A DNA stretch of 64,000 bases, taken from Rhodobacter sp. CZR27. GTDB lineage: Bacteria > Pseudomonadota > Alphaproteobacteria > Rhodobacterales > Rhodobacteraceae. Of this stretch, positions 27,591 through 36,892 are shown piece by piece (within the stretch, counting starts at the first letter, position 1; each line of letters begins with the position of its first letter). Both the position numbers and the translations under genes were made by a program. The DNA is taken from NCBI RefSeq assembly GCF_002407205.1, contig NZ_CP023549.1, positions 723,001-787,000 on the forward strand, in the 5' to 3' direction. Under the pieces are notes generated by a model. The model was not told the origin of the DNA. It worked only from the letters and a program-made list of their open reading frames with translations, and did not search any database.

Positions 27591-28604
27591 TTGGGCCTCA
27601 GCGCGCTGACCCCCCCGACCCGTTCCGAGGATGTCGTCGAAACGCTCCTCGAGTTCCCCGACAATCGCCTGCTGATCGACCTCTGCGGAGAATACGACCG
27701 TAATCTCGCGCAGATCGAACACCAGATGGGGGTGCACATCCTGCGCCGGGGCAACCGGCTGGCGGTGATCGGCGACAGGGATGCGAGGGATCAGGCGGCC
27801 TCGATCCTGCGCGGGCTCTACTCCCGGCTCGAGGCCGGGCGCGGCGTGGTCGCGGGCGACATCGACGGGGCGATCCGCCTGGGGCGTCCGGCACCCGACG
27901 CGGCGCAGGGCGAGCAGATCGAACTTTTCACGCCGGGAAAATACGAGATCCGGACCCGGAAGAAGCCGGTCGAGCCGCGCACCGAGGCGCAGAAGGCCTA
28001 TGTGGCCAATCTCTTCGATCACGAACTGGCGTTCGGAATCGGGCCTGCGGGCACGGGCAAGACCTATCTCGCCGTGGCGGTGGGCGTGACCATGTTGATC
28101 GGCGGCCTGGTGGACCGGATCATTCTCTCGCGTCCCGCCGTCGAGGCGGGCGAGCGGCTGGGCTTCCTGCCCGGCGACATGAAGGAGAAGATCGACCCCT
28201 ACATGCAGCCGCTCTATGACGCGCTGAACGACTTCCTGCCGCAGAAGCAGCTGCAGAAGCTGATGGAGGAGAAGCGGATCGAGATCGCGCCGCTGGCCTT
28301 CATGCGTGGGCGGACCCTGTCCAATGCCTTCGTGGTGCTGGACGAGGCGCAGAACGCGACCACCATGCAGATGAAGATGTTCCTGACCCGTCTGGGCGAG
28401 GGCAGCCGCATGGTGATCACCGGCGACCGGACCCAGATCGACCTGCCGCGCGGGACCGCCTCGGGTCTTGCGGATGCCGAGCGGGTGCTGAAATCGGTCA
28501 GGGGCGTGTCGTTCAACTATTTCTCGGCCAGGGACGTGGTGCGGCACCCGCTTGTTGCCCGCATCATCGAGGCGTATGAGGCCGAGGATGGAGCCTCTGG
28601 TTGA
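27591..28604 (+). CDS. phoH: PhoH-family ATPase (PhoH/YbeZ)
   Basis: Cytoplasmic P-loop ATPase of 337 residues, associated with RNA/ribosome metabolism and usually paired with YbeY, as here. The Walker A motif is GPAGTGKT and the Walker B-like motif is VVLDEAQNAT. The start is taken as TTG 27591, which has a perfect AAGGAG site 6 bases upstream and begins the conserved region; the upstream ATG at 27534 has no such support. Its 3' end overlaps ybeY by 17 bases. Confidence 0.93.
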   Translation: MGLSALTPPTRSEDVVETLLEFPDNRLLIDLCGEYDRNLAQIEHQMGVHILRRGNRLAVIGDRDARDQAASILRGLYSRLEAGRGVVAGDIDGAIRLGRPAPDAAQGEQIELFTPGKYEIRTRKKPVEPRTEAQKAYVANLFDHELAFGIGPAGTGKTYLAVAVGVTMLIGGLVDRIILSRPAVEAGERLGFLPGDMKEKIDPYMQPLYDALNDFLPQKQLQKLMEEKRIEIAPLAFMRGRTLSNAFVVLDEAQNATTMQMKMFLTRLGEGSRMVITGDRTQIDLPRGTASGLADAERVLKSVRGVSFNYFSARDVVRHPLVARIIEAYEAEDGASG

Positions 28605-29091
28605 TACGGTAATCGAAGACGCGCGCTGGGAAGGCACCGACCTCCCGGCGCTCGCCACGCGCGCGGCGGAGGCGACCCTCGCCGCGCTGTCCCTGCCCGT
28701 CACGGGTTTCTCGGTCGTCGTCATGGGATGCGACGACGCGCGCATCGCGGACCTGAACGGCGAGTTCCGCCAGAAGGGCAAGCCCACGAACGTGCTGTCC
28801 TGGCCATCGGAAGAGCGGGGCGCCGAGGTTCCGGGCGAGCCTCCCGAACCGCCGGAGCCCGGCGAAGCCGACGACCCCGAGCATCTGGGCGATATCGCGA
28901 TCGCCTTCGAAACCTGCGCGCGGGAAGCTGCCGAGCAGCAGAAGCCCATGCAGGACCATGTGACACATCTTCTCGTTCATGGCATCCTTCACCTGCTCGG
29001 CTATGATCACGTCGAGGACGCGGATGCCGACCTGATGGAGGCAACGGAGACGCGCATACTTGCGGGGTTGGGGGTGCCTGACCCATATTGA
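28588..29091 (+). CDS. ybeY: YbeY, endoribonuclease / rRNA maturation factor
   Basis: Zinc-dependent RNase of 167 residues involved in 16S rRNA maturation and ribosome quality control. The metal site HGILHLLGYDH is intact near the C-terminus. An acidic Pro/Glu insertion (residues about 78-100) follows the NVLSWP motif, as is common in alphaproteobacteria. It begins inside the end of phoH, indicating translational coupling. Confidence 0.95.
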   Translation: MEPLVDTVIEDARWEGTDLPALATRAAEATLAALSLPVTGFSVVVMGCDDARIADLNGEFRQKGKPTNVLSWPSEERGAEVPGEPPEPPEPGEADDPEHLGDIAIAFETCAREAAEQQKPMQDHVTHLLVHGILHLLGYDHVEDADADLMEATETRILAGLGVPDPY

Positions 29092-29129
29092 CGGGGCGCC
29101 GGACGGGCGCGGCAATTCGGAAAGGACCG

Positions 29130-30056
29130 ATGGACAGCAGCAACGACGGGTCTATGGCAGCGCATGGCGCGCCGGACCAGACGGAGGACGACCAGTCCGA
29201 GAGTAGCCCGCGAGGGATATTCGGACGCATTCTCAATGCCTTCTCGCCTTCTGACGGAGGTGGCGCCTCGTCCTCTCCGCAGGACAGGACGATCGAGATG
29301 GCGCAAAGCAGCCTTACGCTTCCCGGCGTTGCGAATCTGCGTCGCCTTCGGGTGGACGACGTGGCGATTCCCAAGGTCGAGATCGTGGCCGTGCCGGTGG
29401 ACATCGGCAAGGACGAGCTGGTCGAGGTTTTCCGCGAACACGGCTTCTCGCGCCTTCCGGTCTATCGCGACACGCTGGACCAGCCTGTCGGGCTGGTGCT
29501 GCTGAAGGATCTGGCGCTGCAGCACGGCTTCAACGGCAACGGCGCCTTCAACCTCAAGTCCATGCTCCGGCCGCTGCTCTATGCGCCGCCCTCGATGCCG
29601 ATCGGGGTGCTGCTGCAGAAGATGCAGCGTGATCGCGTGCACATGGCGCTGGTGATCGACGAATACGGCGGGGTGGACGGCCTCGTGACGATCGAGGACC
29701 TGATCGAGACTGTGATCGGCGAGATCGAGGACGAGCATGACGAGGCCGAAGGCCCGCTCTGGTCGCTCGAGAAGCCGGGAAGCTACATCGCGCAGTCCCG
29801 CGCCCCTCTGGACGAGTTCGAGGCCGAGATCGGCCTGCGTCTGCGCCACGAGGAAGAGGATGAGGAGATCGATACCCTCGGGGGGCTCGTGTTCCTCAGG
29901 ACGGGCCGGGTGCCGGTGCGCGGCGAGATCGTGCCGCATGAAACCGGCGCCGAGTTCGAGGTGATCGACGCCGATGCCCGGCGCATCAAGCGGCTGCGCG
30001 TCCGCCTGCCGGGTCACGCAACCGCGGCGGTGCCGGCCGCCAGCGCGGCCGAGTAG
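29130..30056 (+). CDS. corC: CorC/HlyC-type CBS-domain protein (YbeX-like)
   Basis: 308 residues. Two CBS domains (about 75-195, including [20 protein letters not shown]) are followed by a CorC/HlyC transporter-associated domain (about 210-295). The family is linked with magnesium/cobalt efflux and ribosome-related phenotypes in the ybeZ-ybeY-ybeX-lnt cluster, which is conserved here. No membrane helix. ATG 29130 is preceded by AAAGGA; a TTG overlapping the ybeY stop is a weaker alternative. Confidence 0.92.
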   Translation: MDSSNDGSMAAHGAPDQTEDDQSESSPRGIFGRILNAFSPSDGGGASSSPQDRTIEMAQSSLTLPGVANLRRLRVDDVAIPKVEIVAVPVDIGKDELVEVFREHGFSRLPVYRDTLDQPVGLVLLKDLALQHGFNGNGAFNLKSMLRPLLYAPPSMPIGVLLQKMQRDRVHMALVIDEYGGVDGLVTIEDLIETVIGEIEDEHDEAEGPLWSLEKPGSYIAQSRAPLDEFEAEIGLRLRHEEEDEEIDTLGGLVFLRTGRVPVRGEIVPHETGAEFEVIDADARRIKRLRVRLPGHATAAVPAASAAE

Positions 30057-30092
30057 CGGGTCCCCGACCGGCGCGGCAGGGCCGGGAGCCTT

Positions 30093-30115
30093 GCGCCACC
30101 GGTTTCCGGTGGCGC
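30093..30115 (+). terminator. Perfect 10-base hairpin between corC and lnt
   Basis: GCGCCACCGG and CCGGTGGCGC pair with a TTT loop 36 bases after corC. There is no T-run, so it may be an RNA stability or attenuation element and not a true terminator. Confidence 0.35.
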
Positions 30116-30234
30116 CGCCACGCGAGGGTCCTCTCCCCTTCCTGACAACCGCCTCCTCACACGGTCGCGACCGCGCGGAGCTTGACGCCGCGCCGTTGCC
30201 GGGGCACCCCTTTGCCGCAGACTTCGGAGCCGGA

Positions 30235-31722
30235 ATGACCGTCCTCAGCCTTCCCGCCAGCCTGGGCACGCGCCTCGGCCTCGCCTTCGCGGCGGGGCTG
30301 GTGATGGCGACCGGGCAGGCCCCGCTGGGCCTGTGGTGGCTGGCGCTGCCGGCGCTGGTCGCGCTGACCGGGCTGGTGGCCTCGGCCGCCACTGCGCGCC
30401 GTGCGGCGCTGCTCGCGCTTCTGGGCGGAGCGGGTCACTTCGCGCTCGCCCTCAGCTGGATCGTCGAGCCCTTCCTGATCGACGTCGAGCGCTACGGCTG
30501 GATGGCGCCCTTCGCGCTGGTCCTGATGGCCTTCGGCCTGGCGCTGTTCTGGGGGGCGGCGGGCTGGCTGTCCGGCAGGCTTGCCCCCGGTCACCGGGCC
30601 ATCGGCTTCGCGACGACGCTCGCCGCGGCCGAACTCGCGCGCGGCTACCTGCTCACGGGCTTTCCCTGGGCGATGATCGGACATGTCTGGGTCGGGGCCT
30701 GGCCGGCGCAGGTGGCAAGCCTTGTAGGGCCGTCGGGCCTGACGCTGATGACGACGCTGGCGGCCGCGCTTCCGGTCGCCCTGCGCTGGAGGGGCCTTGC
30801 CCTGTCCGCGGCGCTGGTGGGCGCGATGGCGGGGTTCGGGCTCTTGCGTCTCGGGCAGCCCGAGCCGGAGCCCCCCGGCCTGACCCTGCGGCTGGTGCAG
30901 CCCAATGCGGCCCAGAGCATGAAATGGGACCCGGCCCTTGCGGCCAGCCATTTCCGCCGGCTGCTGTCCTTCACCGCGGCCGGGCCCCGGCCCGACCTTG
31001 CCATCTGGCCCGAAACCTCGGTCCCCTACATGCTCGACCGCTCGCCGGGGCTGCTCGAGGAGGTCGCCGCTTCGGGCCGTGGCGCGCCGGTGGTGATCGG
31101 CATCCAGCGGGGCGAGGGCTGGCGGTTCTGGAACAGTCTGGCCGTGGTGGCGCCGGACGCCCGGCTCGTCGCGACCTACGACAAGCACCACCTTGCGCCC
31201 TTCGGCGAGTATGTGCCGCTGGGCGATCTGATGTTCGACCTGTTCGGGCTCAGGGCCTTCGCCGCGCAGGAGGGCTATGGCTATTCCGCCGGGGACGGGC
31301 CAAAGGTGCTGGACCTCGGGCCGCGACTGGGGCGCGTCCTGCCGCTGATCTGCTACGAGGCGGTCTTTCCGCAGGACCTGCGCACCGATACCCGCGCGGA
31401 CTGGATCCTGCAGATCACCAACGACGCCTGGTTCGGCACCTTCAACGGTCCCTACCAGCACCTCGCCCAGACCCGGCTGCGCGCGATCGAGCAGGGGCTG
31501 CCGCTGGTGCGCGTCGCCAATACCGGCGTCTCGGCCCTGATCGACGCCAGGGGGCGCGTGCTGGCCGAACTGCCGCTGGGACAGGCCGGCTACAAAGATG
31601 TCGCACTTCCCGCACCGCTGCCGGCTACCCCGTTCTCGCAATTGGGAGAAATGCCGGTGCTCTTTGTCCTCGCGGGGCTCTGCGGCTTTCTGTTCCGCCC
31701 CCGCGGCATGCGCCGCGCTTGA
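30235..31722 (+). CDS. lnt: Lnt, apolipoprotein N-acyltransferase
   Basis: Inner-membrane enzyme, 495 residues, that adds the third acyl chain to lipoproteins. Six or more N-terminal hydrophobic helices (to about residue 215) are followed by a periplasmic nitrilase-fold domain with the catalytic triad Glu260 (WPETS), Lys317 (YDKHHLAPFGEY) and Cys373 (ICYEAVFP). A final C-terminal helix is present. It supports the lipoproteins in this window (TssJ, the GH25 protein). Confidence 0.96.
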   Translation: MTVLSLPASLGTRLGLAFAAGLVMATGQAPLGLWWLALPALVALTGLVASAATARRAALLALLGGAGHFALALSWIVEPFLIDVERYGWMAPFALVLMAFGLALFWGAAGWLSGRLAPGHRAIGFATTLAAAELARGYLLTGFPWAMIGHVWVGAWPAQVASLVGPSGLTLMTTLAAALPVALRWRGLALSAALVGAMAGFGLLRLGQPEPEPPGLTLRLVQPNAAQSMKWDPALAASHFRRLLSFTAAGPRPDLAIWPETSVPYMLDRSPGLLEEVAASGRGAPVVIGIQRGEGWRFWNSLAVVAPDARLVATYDKHHLAPFGEYVPLGDLMFDLFGLRAFAAQEGYGYSAGDGPKVLDLGPRLGRVLPLICYEAVFPQDLRTDTRADWILQITNDAWFGTFNGPYQHLAQTRLRAIEQGLPLVRVANTGVSALIDARGRVLAELPLGQAGYKDVALPAPLPATPFSQLGEMPVLFVLAGLCGFLFRPRGMRRA

Positions 31723-31756
31723 CCCACGCCCGGGCGGGGTGTAGCGCGGTTCCCAA

Positions 31757-31803
31757 CCGTCACAACGGCTTCCTGGCGTGACGGGGTTAACCCCAACGGA
31801 GCA
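31757..31803 (+). ncRNA. SAM/SAH riboswitch in front of metK
   Basis: A stem CGTCAC (31758-31763) / GTGACG (31778-31783) encloses the loop AACGGCTTCCTGGC, and the 3' segment ends in CGGAGCA, which contains the metK ribosome site GGAG (31798-31801). Loop, stem and 3' tail match the SAM/SAH riboswitch class of Rhodobacterales as I remember its conserved sequence. A small extra hairpin GGGGTTAACCCC separates the P1 stem from the tail. Ligand binding would pair the loop with the ribosome site and block metK translation. Confidence 0.88.
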
Positions 31804-31809
31804 CTTCCC

Positions 31810-32976
31810 ATGTCTCGTTCGAACTATGTCTTCACTTCCGAGTCCGTCTCGGAAGGTCACCCCGACAAGCTGTGCGATCGCGTGTCGGATGCCGTCCTCG
31901 ACGCCTTCCTGACCGAAGAACCCAACGCCCGCGTCGCCTGCGAAACCTTCGCCACCACGAACCGAGTCGTCGTCGGCGGCGAGGTCGGCCTGTCGGATCC
32001 CGCCAAGCTCGACGAGTTCATGGAGCGCGTGGACGGTATCGTCCGCGACTGCGTGAAGGACATCGGCTACGAGCAGCAGGAATTCCACTGGAAGACCATC
32101 GAGGTCTCGAACTTCCTGCACCGCCAGTCGGCCCACATCGCGCAAGGCGTGGATCGCGACGGCGCGGGCGACCAGGGCATCATGTTCGGCTATGCCTGCC
32201 GCGAGACGCCGGAACTCATGCCGGCGCCGATCCAGTATGCCCACGCCATCCTGCGCCGCCTGGCCGAAGTGCGGAAGTCCGGGCAGGAGCCCGACCTGCG
32301 TCCCGACGCCAAGTCGCAGCTCTCGCTGCGCTACGAGAACGGCAAGCCGGTCGAGGTGCGCTCGATCGTGCTGTCGACCCAGCACGCGCATGAGGAGCAG
32401 ACCTCGGCCGACATCCGCGCCATCGTCGAGCCATACATCCGCGAGACGCTTCCCGAAGGCTGGATCACCGACGCGACCGAATGGTGGGTGAACCCCACCG
32501 GCACCTTCGTGATCGGCGGGCCGGACGGCGATGCGGGCCTGACGGGCCGCAAGATCATCGTGGACACCTATGGCGGCGCGGCCCCGCACGGCGGCGGCGC
32601 CTTCTCGGGCAAGGACCCGACCAAGGTGGACCGCTCTGCGGCCTATGCGGCGCGCTATCTGGCGAAGAACGTCGTGGCCTCGGGTCTCGCCGATCGCTGC
32701 ACCCTGCAGGTCTCCTACGCCATCGGCGTGGCCAAGCCGCTGTCGATCTACGTCGACACCCACGGCACCGGCAAGGTGGACGAGGCGCAGATCGAGAAGG
32801 CCGTGGCCGAGTGCATGGACCTGACGCCGCGGGGCATCCGCGAGCATCTGAACCTCTGCCGCCCGATCTATGCCCGCACCGCGGCCTACGGCCACTTCGG
32901 CCGCGCGCCCGAGGAGGACGGCGGCTTCTCGTGGGAGCGCACCGACCTGACCGAGGCGCTGCTCAAGGCCGTCTGA
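31810..32976 (+). CDS. metK: MetK, S-adenosylmethionine synthase
   Basis: 388 residues. It makes SAM from ATP and methionine. Signature segments are [18 protein letters not shown] near the N-terminus, [10 protein letters not shown] and [16 protein letters not shown]. Expression is probably controlled by the SAM/SAH riboswitch whose tail carries its ribosome site. SAM made here feeds MiaB, TrmB and the DUF938 methyltransferase in this window, among many others. Confidence 0.98.
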   Translation: MSRSNYVFTSESVSEGHPDKLCDRVSDAVLDAFLTEEPNARVACETFATTNRVVVGGEVGLSDPAKLDEFMERVDGIVRDCVKDIGYEQQEFHWKTIEVSNFLHRQSAHIAQGVDRDGAGDQGIMFGYACRETPELMPAPIQYAHAILRRLAEVRKSGQEPDLRPDAKSQLSLRYENGKPVEVRSIVLSTQHAHEEQTSADIRAIVEPYIRETLPEGWITDATEWWVNPTGTFVIGGPDGDAGLTGRKIIVDTYGGAAPHGGGAFSGKDPTKVDRSAAYAARYLAKNVVASGLADRCTLQVSYAIGVAKPLSIYVDTHGTGKVDEAQIEKAVAECMDLTPRGIREHLNLCRPIYARTAAYGHFGRAPEEDGGFSWERTDLTEALLKAV

Positions 32977-33007
32977 CGGTCCTGACGTCCTGACCCGGAA
33001 ACGAATG

Positions 33008-33040
33008 AAGCCCCGGCGGAAATGCCGGGGCTTCTGTCGT
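33008..33040 (+). terminator. Intrinsic terminator after metK
   Basis: AAGCCCCGGC and GCCGGGGCTT form a perfect 10-base stem with a 6-base loop, 31 bases after the metK stop, followed by a short T-containing stretch (CTGTCGTTCT). It also lies ahead of the convergent minus-strand gene end at 33080. Confidence 0.7.
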
Positions 33041-33079
33041 TCTGAAACTCTTCCTGAAAAGGTCTTGTTGAAACCGGGG

Positions 33080-33610
33080 TCAGCCCGAAAGGCCGTCCAT
33101 GATGCCGTAGGCGCCCGAAACGGTGCCAAGCTGGCCGGTCCGGCCGCTGTCGCGGGCATAGGCTTCGAGCGCGGTCGAGGTGCCGGGGCCCCAGGCGCCG
33201 TCGATCGAGCCCGAGTAATAGCCGTAGCGGGCGAGCGAGATCTGCACCTCGCGCCGCATCTGGGGCGAAAGCTCGCGGAAGGCCTGCGCGGCCGGGGTGG
33301 AGTGGACGCTGGGCGCCACGTAGCGCGGCTGGTAGGTCACGCGCTGGGGTGCCGCGGAATAGGTCGTGCGCGGCTGGACGTAATACTGCGGCTGGGCGGG
33401 GGCCGCGTAGCGCGGCTGGCCAGCGGCAAAGGGCCAGGTGCCGTTGTTGCGCATGTTGTTGATCACCGCCCCGGCGACGACGGCGGTCGCGGCGCCGGCG
33501 ATAAAGGCCTTGTCCTTCTTGCCGAGCGCATGGGCGGGCGCGGCCGCGGCCGGCACGAGCGACAGGGCGGCGAGTGCTGCGATGGCTGTCTTGCGAATGT
33601 CGATGGTCAT
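33080..33610 (-). CDS. Secreted peptidoglycan-binding-domain-like protein
   Basis: 176 residues. A Sec signal peptide (about 1-28, ending AAPAHA) is followed by a short hydrophobic glycine-zipper-like stretch (AFIAGAATAVVAGAVI), a Tyr/Gln/Pro-rich linker, and a C-terminal domain with LARYGYYSGSIDGAWGPGTSTALEAYAR, which is the pattern of a PG-binding-1 repeat. It is probably envelope-associated. The exact role is unknown. It is divergent from trmB. Confidence 0.82.
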   Translation of the reverse strand: MTIDIRKTAIAALAALSLVPAAAAPAHALGKKDKAFIAGAATAVVAGAVINNMRNNGTWPFAAGQPRYAAPAQPQYYVQPRTTYSAAPQRVTYQPRYVAPSVHSTPAAQAFRELSPQMRREVQISLARYGYYSGSIDGAWGPGTSTALEAYARDSGRTGQLGTVSGAYGIMDGLSG

Positions 33611-33867
33611 GCGTGTCTCCGTTGGTAGCGCCCGCTTTGGGGCGTCGCATCTGCTGCCGTCAACTTGGGTCCAATGGCCGTGACAGGCAAAAACTCGAGG
33701 CTGCTATCGGATAACAGGCCCCCCGCCAGTGCCTCAAGTCATTGATTTCATGGCAGACGCTTTTCCGCCGACCGCCCGGTTCCCGTTGTGCCGGATTTTG
33801 CTCCGTCTGCGGTTGACGCGCACACGGAGGCTGTTTAGGGGCTGGCCATGCACAGATGAGGCCCGTG

Positions 33868-34581
33868 ATGACTGACGAGACCGACCCCGATTCAGGCTCC
33901 CGGCCGGCCTGGCGCAACTTCTATGGGCGGCGGTCGGGCAAGACGCTCCGCCCGAGCCAGCGCGGCTACCTCGCCGAGGATCTCGACCGCCTGCGGCCGC
34001 CGGGCGTGACGCGCGAGGAGAACCCGGCCCGCCTGCCGCTCGACCTTGCCTCTCTCTTCGGGCCGGGCCGGCCGGTCTGGCTCGAGATCGGCTTCGGCGG
34101 TGGCGAACACATGGTCCACATGGCCGCCCGCAATCCGCAGGTCGGCGTGATCGGCTGCGAGCCCTTCGTGAACGGCGTGGCGATGCTTCTGGGAAAGATC
34201 CGCGCGGCGGGTGTGCAGAACCTGAAGGTCCATCCCGGGGATGCGCGCGACCTGTTCGACGTCCTGCCCGAGGGCAGCATCGCGAAGGCCTTCCTGAACT
34301 ACCCGGACCCGTGGCCCAAGGCGCGCCATCACAAGCGCCGCTTCGTGACGCAGGGCTATCTGGCGCCGCTGGCCCGCGTGCTGGCCCCGAGTGCCGAATT
34401 CCGTGTCGCGACCGACATTCCCGATTACGTGCGCCAGACGCTGGAAGAGGTGCCGAAGGCGGGCTTCGATCTGGTCGCGCAGGGCGGGGTGTCGTGGGAG
34501 GACTGGCTTTCGACCCGTTACGAGCAGAAGGCGCTGCGCGAGGGGCGGGTGCCGCACTACCTGACCTTTCGTCGCCGGTAG
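33868..34581 (+). CDS. trmB: TrmB, tRNA (guanine-N7-)-methyltransferase
   Basis: 237 residues. It methylates G46 in the tRNA variable loop with SAM. The SAM-binding motif is WLEIGFGGGEHMVHMA and the family signature is NYPDPWPKARHHKRRF. ATG 33868 has GAGG 7 bases upstream and is preferred over ATG 33856. TTGACG at 33813-33818 could be a -35 box, with a weak -10 near 33834. Confidence 0.95.
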   Translation: MTDETDPDSGSRPAWRNFYGRRSGKTLRPSQRGYLAEDLDRLRPPGVTREENPARLPLDLASLFGPGRPVWLEIGFGGGEHMVHMAARNPQVGVIGCEPFVNGVAMLLGKIRAAGVQNLKVHPGDARDLFDVLPEGSIAKAFLNYPDPWPKARHHKRRFVTQGYLAPLARVLAPSAEFRVATDIPDYVRQTLEEVPKAGFDLVAQGGVSWEDWLSTRYEQKALREGRVPHYLTFRRR

Positions 34582-34781
34582 GCGTTCCTTTTCGGGGAAG
34601 CTCAAACACCGCGCGAAGTATATCCGACAATACATTGAAGACACTAAGCTATCCGGCTTCCTGTGACGCACCGCCGGCGCCATCTGCCGTCTGCGCGGCC
34701 CACCTGCACCGGGACCCGATGGCGCTGGACCGGGCCGGGCGCATTCGCTAAGGCTCTCGCCGGGATTTCTGGAGGAAGATC

Positions 34782-36125
34782 ATGTCCGGACACGGGGCCT
34801 CGCAACCGATGACCGCCCGCCGCTCGGGTCCGCTGAGGGGGCGCGCCGAGGTGCCGGGCGACAAGTCGATCAGCCACCGCGCGCTGATCCTCGGCGCGAT
34901 GGCGGTGGGCGAGACGCGGATCACCGGGCTTCTGGAAGGGCAGGACGTGCTCGATACCGCAAAGGCCATGCGCGCCTTCGGGGCGGAGGTCACACAGCAT
35001 GCGCCCGGCGAATGGTCGGTGCAGGGCGTGGGTGTGGGCGGCTTTGCCGAACCGTCCGACGTGATCGACTGCGGCAACTCCGGCACCGGGGTGCGGCTGA
35101 TCATGGGCTGCATGGCGACCTCGCCGATCACCGCGACCTTCACGGGCGATGCGTCCTTGCGCAAGCGGCCGATGGGGCGGGTGACCGATCCGCTGGCGCT
35201 GTTCGGCGCGCGGGCCTATGGCCGGAAAGGCGGGCGTCTTCCGATGACTCTGGTGGGCGCGGCAGAGCCCGTCCCGGTGCGCTACACCGTGCCGGTGCCC
35301 TCGGCGCAGGTGAAGTCGGCGGTGCTGCTTGCCGGGCTGAACGCGCCCGGTCAGACCGTGGTGATCGAGCGCGAGCCGACGCGCGACCATTCCGAGCGCA
35401 TGCTGCGCGGCTTCGGCGCGGAGCTGACGGTCGAGGCTACCGCCGAGGGCCAGGTCATCACGCTGACGGGCCAGCCGGATCTGCGCCCGCAGGTGGTGGC
35501 GGTGCCGCGCGATCCGTCCTCTGCCGCCTTCCCGGTCTGTGCCGCCCTGATCGTCGAGGGGTCCGAGATCGTGGTGCCCGGCGTCAGCCGCAACCCGACG
35601 CGCGACGGCCTTTACGTCACGCTGCTGGAGATGGGCGCCGACATCGCCTTCGAATCCCCGCGCGAGGAGGGCGGCGAGCCGGTGGCCGACCTGCGCGTGC
35701 GCTTCTCGGCGCTGAAGGGGGTCGAGGTCCCGCCCGAGCGCGCGCCCTCGATGATCGACGAATATCCGATCCTGTCGGTGGTGGCCGCCTTCGCCGAGGG
35801 CCGCACCGTCATGCGCGGCATCAAGGAGCTGCGCGTGAAGGAAAGCGACCGGATCGACGCCATGGCCCGCGGACTCGAGGCCTGCGGTGTCCGCGTCGAG
35901 GACGATGAGGATACGCTGATCGTGCACGGCATGGGCGCCGGCGGCGTGCCGGGCGGGGCGACCTGCGCCACGCACATCGACCACCGCATCGCGATGAGCT
36001 TTCTGGTGCTGGGGATGGCGGCGAAGCACTCGGTGTCGGTGGATGACGGCTCGCCGATCGCGACCTCGTTCCCGGCCTTCCTGCCGCTCGTCCGGACCCT
36101 GGGTGCGGATGTGTCCGAGGGCTGA
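34782..36125 (+). CDS. aroA: AroA, 3-phosphoshikimate 1-carboxyvinyltransferase (class II EPSP synthase)
   Basis: 447 residues, sixth step of the shikimate pathway. Sequence and motifs resemble the class II (CP4-like) enzymes: [74 protein letters not shown] and [10 protein letters not shown]. The loop that carries Ala100 in CP4 reads GNSGTG here, so the equivalent residue is Gly101. The ribosome site GGAGGAAG precedes the ATG. cmk follows after 34 bases. Confidence 0.97.
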   Translation: MSGHGASQPMTARRSGPLRGRAEVPGDKSISHRALILGAMAVGETRITGLLEGQDVLDTAKAMRAFGAEVTQHAPGEWSVQGVGVGGFAEPSDVIDCGNSGTGVRLIMGCMATSPITATFTGDASLRKRPMGRVTDPLALFGARAYGRKGGRLPMTLVGAAEPVPVRYTVPVPSAQVKSAVLLAGLNAPGQTVVIEREPTRDHSERMLRGFGAELTVEATAEGQVITLTGQPDLRPQVVAVPRDPSSAAFPVCAALIVEGSEIVVPGVSRNPTRDGLYVTLLEMGADIAFESPREEGGEPVADLRVRFSALKGVEVPPERAPSMIDEYPILSVVAAFAEGRTVMRGIKELRVKESDRIDAMARGLEACGVRVEDDEDTLIVHGMGAGGVPGGATCATHIDHRIAMSFLVLGMAAKHSVSVDDGSPIATSFPAFLPLVRTLGADVSEG

Positions 36126-36159
36126 GGGCGCGGGCGGGGGCTGGATCAGGGCGAAGGGG

Positions 36160-36786
36160 ATGGACGTGGGCTTCACGGTGGCGATCGACGGGCCGGCGGC
36201 CGCGGGGAAGGGAACGATCTCGCGCGCGGTGGCGGCGCATTTCGGCTTTTCCCATCTCGACACCGGGCTGCTCTATCGCGCGGTCGGCGCGAAGGTGTCC
36301 GATGGCGCCGATCCGGTGGAGGCCGCCCGCGGCCTTGAACCGCGGGATCTGGAGCGGCCGGACCTGCGGTCGGCCGAGGCCGGGCAGGCCGCAAGCCGGG
36401 TGGCGGCCCTGCCCGACGTGCGCGCGGCCCTGGTCGAGTTCCAGCGCCGCTTTGCCCGCCAGCCGGGCGGCGCGGTGCTGGACGGGCGCGACATCGGCAC
36501 GGTGATCTGCCCCGAGGCCGAGGTGAAGCTGTTCGTGACCGCCTCGGACGAGGAGCGGGCGCGGCGGCGCTGGCTGGAGCTTGCGGCCAAGGGCGGCACC
36601 GCCACCGAGGCCGAGATCCTCGCCGACCTGAAGGAACGCGACCGCCGCGACCGCGAGCGCGAGACGGCGCCGCTGAGGCCCGCGCCGGATGCGCTCTTGC
36701 TTGACACGACGGAACTGACTATAGACGCGGCAGTCCGAAAGGCCATCGAAGCCATCGAGCTCAGGCAGGCACAGGGTCGGGAGTAA
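36160..36786 (+). CDS. cmk: Cmk, cytidylate kinase
   Basis: 208 residues. It phosphorylates CMP and dCMP. The P-loop is [13 protein letters not shown], followed by [12 protein letters not shown] and [19 protein letters not shown], all typical of bacterial CMP kinases. The ATG at 36160 has GAAGGGG just upstream. It sits in the conserved aroA-cmk-rpsA-ihfB order. Confidence 0.96.
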   Translation: MDVGFTVAIDGPAAAGKGTISRAVAAHFGFSHLDTGLLYRAVGAKVSDGADPVEAARGLEPRDLERPDLRSAEAGQAASRVAALPDVRAALVEFQRRFARQPGGAVLDGRDIGTVICPEAEVKLFVTASDEERARRRWLELAAKGGTATEAEILADLKERDRRDRERETAPLRPAPDALLLDTTELTIDAAVRKAIEAIELRQAQGRE

Positions 36787-36892
36787 TCCTCGGCCCTTCT
36801 GGTTTTGAGACGGGCCGCGCCCGGACGACGTGAAAGACCGGCGGAGCCAACCGCCAGGCCAGTGAAATGACACGAAAAGGATATCAGACTGT

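Noticed and set aside
30157..33159. 1000-codon minus-strand open frame
   Set aside because: Antisense to lnt and metK, both certain genes, with typical shadow composition.
34720..34752. Ten-codon frame upstream of aroA that could be a leader peptide
   Set aside because: No Trp, Phe or Tyr codons and no attenuator-like stem after it.
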